Origin: JBPYFK01 sp051984675
GTDB taxonomy: Bacteria > Actinomycetota > Actinomycetes > Mycobacteriales > Pseudonocardiaceae
Assembly: GCA_051984675.1 (NCBI GenBank)
Contig: JBPYFK010000156.1
Coordinates: 1-64,000 of the forward strand
Reading direction: 5' to 3'
DNA: 64,000 bases
Shown: positions 59,077-64,000 of the stretch, piece after piece
Layout of the letters: each line of letters opens with the position of its first letter
How positions within the stretch are numbered: position 1 is the first letter of the stretch
Translations under genes and position numbers: made by a program
Notes under the pieces: generated by a model
Told to the model about the DNA's origin: nothing
Seen by the model: only the letters and a program-made list of their open reading frames with translations
Database searches by the model: none

Positions 59077-60612
59077 ATGAGCGCGATCACGTTTCGCGAG
59101 CTGACCCCGATCTCCTTCCTGGAGCGGGCCGCCGCGGTCTTCGCGGACCGGCCCGCCGTCGTGGACGGCGAACGTCGCCACACCTACGCGGAGTTCTGGG
59201 AACGCGCGCTACGGCTGGCCGGCATGCTGTCCGCTCAGGGAGTCCGGCCCGGCGACCGGGTGGCAGTGCTCTCACCGAACACGCATCTGCTCCTGGAGGC
59301 CCATTTCGGGGTGCCGCTGGCCGGGGCGGTGCTGGTGGCGCTGAATACGCGCCTGGCACCCGCCGAGATCGCCTACATCCTGCGGCACAGTGACGCGCGC
59401 GCGGTCCTCGTGGACGTCGAATACGCGGCCGTGCTCAACGAGGCATCCGAGGCAGCTCAGTCCACCTCGCCCATCGTGATCCACTCCGACCAGTACGACG
59501 AGTTGATCGATCAGGCGCGACCACACCGCTGGGCCGTCAACGACGAGCGGTCGCTGCTGTCCATCAACTACACCAGCGGTACCACGGGCCACCCTAAAGG
59601 CGTCATGTATCACCATCGGGGGGCCTACCTTCAGGCGCTTGCGATGGCCTACCACGCCAAGCTCGACACCGCCTCGCGCTACCTGTGGACGTTGCCGATG
59701 TTCCACACCAACGGCTGGTGCTTTCCCTGGGCGGTCACTGCCGCTGGCGCCGTGCACCACTGCCTGCGCAAGGTCGACCCCGAGCTGGTCTGGCACGCCC
59801 TGCACCATGAGGGCATCACGCACTTCTGCGCCGCGCCCACCGTGCTCGCCACGCTTGCTGAGCATCCCGCCGCCGCACCACCCGAGCACGCGGTGCGGGT
59901 GTTCGCCGGTGGTGCTCCGCCGTGGCCCGCTCTGCTGGCCCGCATGACCGACCTGGGGATCGACATCCAGCACCTGTACGGCCTGACCGAAACGTTCGGC
60001 CCCGCCGTGGTCTGCGAACCGCAACCCGAATGGCGAACGCTGGCGCCGGAGCAGCGAGCACGGCTGGTCGCGCGCCAGGGCATCGCCAACGTCATCGCCG
60101 AACCCGTCCGGGTGGTCGACGCCGCCGGCCGGGACGTGCCCGCCGACGGGCAGACCATGGGCGAGATCCTGCTGCGCGGCAACGACGTCATGCTGGGCTA
60201 CTACCGCGACGAAGAAGCCACCGAGACGGCCACCCTGGACGGCTGGTTCCGCAGCGGGGACCTTGGTGTCCGCCACCCCGACGGCTACGTTGAAATCCGG
60301 GACCGCAGCAAGGACGTCATCATCTCCGGCGGCGAGAACATCACCTCCGTGGAGGTCGAGAACGCGCTCACCCAGCATCCTGACGTGCTTGAAGCCGCCG
60401 TCGTCGGCGCGCCACACGAGAAATGGGGAGAGGTGCCGGTCGCGTTCGTGCGACCCCGCAGCCCCGCGGCGGTCACCGAAGCCGAACTCATCGCGTTCGT
60501 GCGCGAGCGGATCGCCCACTTCAAGGCGCCGCGGCGAGTCATCTTCGGGGAACTGCCCAAGACCTCGACCGGCAAGCTGAAGAAGAACCTCCTTCGCGAG
60601 CAGGTGCGCTAG
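59077..60612 (+). CDS. Acyl-CoA ligase (medium/short-chain type)
   Basis: This is 511 residues. ANL motifs are INYTSGTTGHPKGVMYHH (near 168), LPMFHTNGWCFPWAV (a hallmark of the medium-chain/acyl-CoA synthetase group), HLYGLTETFGP (A5), DGWFRSGDLGVRHPDGYVEIRDRSKDVIISGGENITS (A7-A8) and the catalytic Lys in LPKTSTGKLKKNLLRE. It activates a medium-chain or branched acid, possibly the acid released by the upstream hydrolase. Its end overlaps the convergent SBP56 gene by 4 bp. Confidence 0.9.
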   Translation: MSAITFRELTPISFLERAAAVFADRPAVVDGERRHTYAEFWERALRLAGMLSAQGVRPGDRVAVLSPNTHLLLEAHFGVPLAGAVLVALNTRLAPAEIAYILRHSDARAVLVDVEYAAVLNEASEAAQSTSPIVIHSDQYDELIDQARPHRWAVNDERSLLSINYTSGTTGHPKGVMYHHRGAYLQALAMAYHAKLDTASRYLWTLPMFHTNGWCFPWAVTAAGAVHHCLRKVDPELVWHALHHEGITHFCAAPTVLATLAEHPAAAPPEHAVRVFAGGAPPWPALLARMTDLGIDIQHLYGLTETFGPAVVCEPQPEWRTLAPEQRARLVARQGIANVIAEPVRVVDAAGRDVPADGQTMGEILLRGNDVMLGYYRDEEATETATLDGWFRSGDLGVRHPDGYVEIRDRSKDVIISGGENITSVEVENALTQHPDVLEAAVVGAPHEKWGEVPVAFVRPRSPAAVTEAELIAFVRERIAHFKAPRRVIFGELPKTSTGKLKKNLLREQVR

Positions 60613-62021
60613 CGGTAGCAGTACGAGTCGGAGGACGCGTCTCCACCTTGCAGCCGCACCTGGTGCACGCGCAGGCCGCGGAAATCCTCGCCGTGCGGGA
60701 AGAACCGTGAATCCAGGGTGAGGCCACCGCGCTGCGGGTCGGTGTCGATCCGCGCCATCCAGGCACCCACACCATCGGGATAGAACTGGTCGTCCCACGC
60801 GCCGTAGAGGGAGTTCGTGACGTAGATCCGCCGCCCGTCTCGGCTGACCTCCACCATCTGGGGGCCGCCCGCCAGGGGGTGGTGCGGCCTGGCGGGGTGC
60901 GCGGCGCGCCGCACGATGCCGCCGAGGTGCACCGACCCGACCTCGCGCGGGTGGGCGGGATCGGACACGTCGTACTGCTTCAGCTCACCGGTGCCCCAGC
61001 ACGAGACGTAGAGGAACCGGTCGTCGACCGACAGGTCGATGTCGGTGACCAGCGGTGGCACTGCCGCGAACGGCCGCAGTGCCGGAGGCAGCTCGGTGAC
61101 TTCTGCCGGCTCCGCCGGGATCGTGATCACCTTGTCCGCCGTCCAGGTGTCACCCTCGCGGTGCCAGCGCCACACGGACGCGGACAGGTCAGCCGTGGAC
61201 ACGACAACGCCCGCGAATCCCCACGTGGCTTCCGGGTCGTGCGACGGCCGCAGCTCCAGAACCATCTGATGCTGCTGGCCGAGATCCACTCGCTGACGAT
61301 GCCGACCTTCCGCGAGATCCCAGAAGTGCAGCGCGTGGCCGTACTTGTTGCCCAGCAGCAGCTCGGGGTCGATCCCGTTCTCGATCATGGACGGGGTTCC
61401 CCACTCGCTGCTGATCAGAACGTTCTGCCGCAGGTGCCACCACGCGTCGTAGGCCAGGTACTGCGACCCCCGGTCGGTTTCCCAGGCGCGCAGCACCTCG
61501 AACGTGTCGTGATCGAGCAGTGCGATCCCGCCCGGGCCGTCGGTCCCGTTGCCACCCCCGAGGCAGGACAGGAAGATCCCGTCGGGTCCGCAGTGCAGCG
61601 TGTGCGGACGTGAGTAGCCGGCCCGGGCCGCCAGTTGCTCGGCATCGATCGTGCGGTGCAGCCTCGGCTGCCGTGGATCGGGGTGGGTGTCGTAGACGTG
61701 CACGTGGGAGGAGCGCAGGCCCGGCAGCAGCAGGTAGCGGCGCTCCAGGCCACTCATGTCGTGGCCTTCATGCATGAGGGCGCTGCTGCAGGCGTTCCAC
61801 CCGAAGTGATGCAACTCGTCGCCCCGGGTGGGGAGGTCGGCCCACCCCACGACCGTGCCGTAGGTGGGCGCGGTGGCATCCACGTCGACCACGGTCAGCG
61901 CGTCCGGTCTCGCCCCTGACCGATCGAAAGCCGCGACGTAGGCCAGCCGTTCCGGCGGAGCCGCGGCGGCCTCGGCCGCGCTGCGGTAGAACGTCGGATC
62001 GATTCCCGACTGCGAAGTCAT
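60609..62021 (-). CDS. SBP56-family protein (methanethiol oxidase / selenium-binding protein)
   Basis: This is 470 residues from the ATG at 62021 (MTSQSGIDPTFYRS). It is a beta-propeller protein of the SBP56 family: FGWNACSSALMHEGHD, LLLPGLRSSHVHVYDTHPDP, SRPHTLHCGPDGIFLSCLGGGNG, LISSEWGTP, PLVTDIDLSVDDRFLYVSCWGTGELKQYDVSDP and a final EDFRGLRVHQVRLQGGDASSDSYCYR. Bacterial members oxidise methanethiol to formaldehyde, H2S and H2O2 with copper. If so, the formaldehyde could be handled by MscR encoded elsewhere in this window. It is monocistronic. Confidence 0.9.
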   Translation of the reverse strand: MTSQSGIDPTFYRSAAEAAAAPPERLAYVAAFDRSGARPDALTVVDVDATAPTYGTVVGWADLPTRGDELHHFGWNACSSALMHEGHDMSGLERRYLLLPGLRSSHVHVYDTHPDPRQPRLHRTIDAEQLAARAGYSRPHTLHCGPDGIFLSCLGGGNGTDGPGGIALLDHDTFEVLRAWETDRGSQYLAYDAWWHLRQNVLISSEWGTPSMIENGIDPELLLGNKYGHALHFWDLAEGRHRQRVDLGQQHQMVLELRPSHDPEATWGFAGVVVSTADLSASVWRWHREGDTWTADKVITIPAEPAEVTELPPALRPFAAVPPLVTDIDLSVDDRFLYVSCWGTGELKQYDVSDPAHPREVGSVHLGGIVRRAAHPARPHHPLAGGPQMVEVSRDGRRIYVTNSLYGAWDDQFYPDGVGAWMARIDTDPQRGGLTLDSRFFPHGEDFRGLRVHQVRLQGGDASSDSYCYR

Positions 62022-62224
62022 GCGTGCTCCCAGGGTTGATCGCCGAGACCCCCGGAGGGCCGGGTCTCCAGCCACGATGAACCACCGACGCGGTGGCAAC
62101 ACCGCGAGGAGCGCACATTCAGCAGGTCCACGTACAAGCGCTGAACGGGTTCAACGCCTCGTACGGCGTCTGGGACGCTGCCCACGGGGTCAGTGTCTCA
62201 GCGTCACCGGCCAGCGGAAAGCCC

Positions 62225-62431
62225 TCAGCGGCGTACCTCGATCGTGGCGAGAAGCTCCGCCGTCGCCTGCTCGATCTTCTCCACCGCACGGTCGAAGGCG
62301 AGCGCGTTGTGCGACGCCGGTTGCCGGAAGCCGGAGACCTTGCGGACGTACTGCAAGGCGGCGGCCCGGATGTCGGCGTCGGTGACCTGCTCGGCGTAGG
62401 GCGCCCGAAGCGTCCGAATGCTGCGGCACAT
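62225..62431 (-). CDS. DUF2277 family small protein
   Basis: This is 68 residues. The DUF2277 signature is near complete: the N-terminal MCRSIRTLR with Cys 2, then DADIRAAALQYVRKVSGFRQPASHNALAFDRAVEKIEQATAELL. The family is small, helical and of unknown function, and widespread in actinobacteria. It is divergent from the reductase gene at 62505. Confidence 0.9.
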   Translation of the reverse strand: MCRSIRTLRAPYAEQVTDADIRAAALQYVRKVSGFRQPASHNALAFDRAVEKIEQATAELLATIEVRR

Positions 62432-62504
62432 GTCGACAGTATGAAGCCGGTGCGGGCTGCCCCGGAGGTTCGGCTGGCAACGTGCGTCCGGCAGACTGAC
62501 CGGC

Positions 62505-63248
62505 GTGAGTGGAACGGTTCTGGTACTCGGCGGGCGCAGCGAGATCGGGCTGGCCGTGGCCGAGCGGCTGGCCGGTCGCGGCTACGGCAGCTTCGTGCTG
62601 GCCGCGCGGCGCAGCGACGATCTGGACGCCCAGGAGACGGCCCTGCGCCAAGCTGGGGCGACCACGGTGGCGCGGGTCGAGTTCGACGCCGACGACGTCT
62701 CGGCGCACCGCGCCGTGCTGGAGGCCGTGGCCGACCGGCACGGACCGCTGGACGTGGTGGTCACCGCGTTCGGGGTGCTGGGTGACCAGCAGCGCGCCGA
62801 ACACGACTCCGCGCACGCCCTGGCCGTCGTGCACACCGACTACGTCGCCCACGTGAGCGTGCTGACCGAGCTGGCCAACCTGCTGCGTGCACAGGGACAC
62901 GGGCAGCTCGTCGTGTTCTCGTCGGTCGCCGGGGTGCGGGTGCGGCGCGCCAACTACGTGTACGGGTCGGCCAAAGCCGGATTGGACGGGTTCGCCAGCG
63001 GGCTGGCCGACGCGCTGGTCGGCAGCGGCGTGCGGCTACTGCTGGTCCGGCCCGGTTTCGTCATCGGGCGGATGACCCGGGGAATGAGCGCGGCGCCGTT
63101 TTCCAGCACGCCGGAGCAGGTCGCGGACGCCACTGTCCGCGCGCTGTCGCGCGGCCGCGAGGTCGTGTGGGTGCCGCCGGTTCTGCGTCTGGTGTTCGCC
63201 GTGATGCGACTGGTCCCGCGCTCGATCTGGCGCCGTATGCCGCGGTAG
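62505..63248 (+). CDS. dprE2: Decaprenylphosphoryl-2-keto-ribose reductase-like SDR
   Basis: This is 247 residues from GTG 62505. It is an SDR with LVLGGRSEIGLAVAERLAGRG (cofactor loop), VVTAFGVLGDQ, VFSSVAGVRVRRANYVYGSAKAGLDGFASGLADAL (Ser; Tyr-x3-Lys) and VRPGFVIGRMTRGM. The block VRVRRANYVYGSAKAGLDGF and the C-terminal VVWVPPVLRLVFAVMRLVPRSIWRRMPR are typical of DprE2, which completes epimerisation of decaprenyl-phospho-ribose to the arabinose donor of the cell wall. The usual partner dprE1 is not adjacent. Confidence 0.82.
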   Translation: MSGTVLVLGGRSEIGLAVAERLAGRGYGSFVLAARRSDDLDAQETALRQAGATTVARVEFDADDVSAHRAVLEAVADRHGPLDVVVTAFGVLGDQQRAEHDSAHALAVVHTDYVAHVSVLTELANLLRAQGHGQLVVFSSVAGVRVRRANYVYGSAKAGLDGFASGLADALVGSGVRLLLVRPGFVIGRMTRGMSAAPFSSTPEQVADATVRALSRGREVVWVPPVLRLVFAVMRLVPRSIWRRMPR

Positions 63249-63309
63249 GACTGACTTGATCTGTCCTATATGGACGATCGAACTCATTCGGCGGATCGAT
63301 GGAGGAACG

Positions 63310-63660
63310 ATGAGCACCGACCGGAGCACCGACCAGGATTCGACGGTCACCGCAGTGGAGTTCTACTGGCGACCCGGCTGTCCGTTCTGCATGGCACTGC
63401 GCGTCCCGCTGCGGCGCAGCGGCTTGCCGATCCGGGAAGTCAACATCTGGGAAGACCCGGAGGCCGCCGCTCGCGTGCGCCAGGCCACGGGTGGGAATGA
63501 GACCGTGCCCACGGTGTTCGTCGGTGATCGTGCCCTGGTCAATCCGAGCATGCGCCAAGTACGCGAGGCCGTGTCGACGCATGCGCCGGAACTGCTGCCC
63601 GAGGGGGCGGAGCCGGCCCGGCCACGGCGGCGGTTCTGGCCGTTCGGCCACGGCAGCTGA
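63310..63660 (+). CDS. Mycoredoxin/glutaredoxin-family protein
   Basis: This is 116 residues from the ATG at 63310, with GGAGGA upstream. It has a thioredoxin-like fold with the redox motif CPFC (FYWRPGCPFCMALRVPLRR near residue 26), the cis-Pro in ETVPTVFVGD, and a basic tail ending RRRFWPFGHGS. Mycoredoxins reduce mycothiol mixed disulfides, consistent with the mycothiol system elsewhere in the window. It lies 61 bp behind dprE2 and may share its transcript. Confidence 0.85.
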   Translation: MSTDRSTDQDSTVTAVEFYWRPGCPFCMALRVPLRRSGLPIREVNIWEDPEAAARVRQATGGNETVPTVFVGDRALVNPSMRQVREAVSTHAPELLPEGAEPARPRRRFWPFGHGS

Positions 63661-63835
63661 CCGGCACTGGCGTAGCAGCGGCCCGCGACGGACATTTCCG
63701 TATCCGATACTGGCGGACAACGCGGTGCTGTTGTGGCGTCGACCTCGCGCGCCGAGGTAGAATGGCATTGTGTGTGTTCCCATCGGGAGGTTTTTCGGTG
63801 GGATTTGGTCATTGCTGGGTGGATAGGTATTTGTT

Positions 63836-64000
63836 GTGGCTACTGGTAAAGTAATTCGGTTCGACGCGGTTCGCGGTTATGGTTTTGTCGCACCGGACGG
63901 TGGCGGTGAGGATCTTTTTCTGCATGTTAACGACTTGCTGGTGGACAAGTCGCTGATCGCTCCGGGTGTGACGGTCGAATTCACCTCGGACGAGGGTGAA
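63836..64000 (+). CDS. Cold-shock domain protein, N-terminal part
   Basis: The first 55 codons from GTG 63836 are in the window; the gene runs off the end. RNA-binding motifs of the cold-shock domain are present: GKVIRFDAVRGYGFVAPDGGGED (RNP1, GYGFV) and LFLHVNDL (RNP2). This is the longer actinobacterial type, with insertions relative to CspA (HVNDLLVDKSLIAPGVTVEF). It binds single-stranded RNA/DNA. The 175 bp upstream form a likely long leader. Confidence 0.85.
   Translation, partial: MATGKVIRFDAVRGYGFVAPDGGGEDLFLHVNDLLVDKSLIAPGVTVEFTSDEGE

Noticed and set aside
63730..63765. TAGAAT near 63757 with TTGTGG upstream as the cold-shock promoter
   Set aside because: The spacer is about 21 bp, too long for a confident -35/-10 pair.
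1..64000. tRNA, rRNA, CRISPR or insertion-sequence features
   Set aside because: No cloverleaf-type segments, regularly spaced repeats, transposase frames or terminal inverted repeats were found on reading through; a covariance-model scan could still find small RNAs.

Overview
The window is high-GC DNA from a mycothiol-using, mycolic-acid-related actinomycete, most likely Pseudonocardiaceae (Amycolatopsis-like). Supporting features are paired XRE/DUF397 and zinc-finger genes, a glycine-rich ESX/PPE-type C-terminus, a SigC-like sigma factor with a zf-HC2 partner, S-(hydroxymethyl)mycothiol dehydrogenase (MscR), a complete mce operon and a DprE2-type reductase. No rRNA, tRNA, CRISPR array or insertion sequence was seen.

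Layout. 1-5.4 kb: a truncated ESX-type protein, a small regulatory island (zinc-finger, XRE, DUF397), a decayed lipoprotein, two membrane proteins, and sigC with a frameshifted anti-sigma gene. 5.3-8.9 kb: a ferredoxin reductase/Rieske pair divergent from a mycothiol-dependent formaldehyde module. 9-16 kb: an SGNH hydrolase; a quinate/shikimate catabolic unit (3-dehydroshikimate dehydratase fused to an HPPD-like domain, shikimate dehydrogenase, TetR, MHS transporter) sharing one operator sequence; and a permease pseudogene.

16-26.5 kb is the most interesting block. It holds tryptophan dioxygenase, an amidohydrolase, kynureninase, a PaaX-family regulator, a RidA-like protein, an SDR, a two-domain aminobenzoyl-CoA/salicylyl-CoA monooxygenase/reductase, a crotonase and an aryl-CoA ligase, in three divergent units. 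A related 23-bp motif lies in each of the three divergent promoters. I read this as one route: tryptophan to kynurenine to anthranilate to anthraniloyl-CoA, followed by CoA-bound dearomatisation. The later steps are uncertain, because the crotonase lacks both hydratase glutamates and the RidA homologue lacks the usual arginine.

26.5-40 kb: a diguanylate cyclase, a GMC oxidoreductase behind a KstR-type operator, and a nine-gene mce operon (yrbEA, yrbEB, mceA-F, Mce-associated protein) divergent from a TetR gene with tandem TACGTA palindromes. 40-45 kb: a hotdog thioesterase, membrane protein, CorA, DUF1015 and phosphodiester glycosidase. 45-52 kb: a sulfate-activation operon (degenerate Sat fused to APS kinase, CysQ, CysD, CysN) running into a sulfotransferase, with a stand-alone ketosynthase divergent from it. 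52-60.6 kb: DJ-1 and LysR genes, then a ligase-phosphotriesterase-Baeyer-Villiger operon divergent from a hydrolase-ligase pair across a TetR-type palindrome. 60.6-64 kb: an SBP56/methanethiol oxidase, DUF2277, a DprE2-like reductase, a mycoredoxin and the start of a cold-shock protein.
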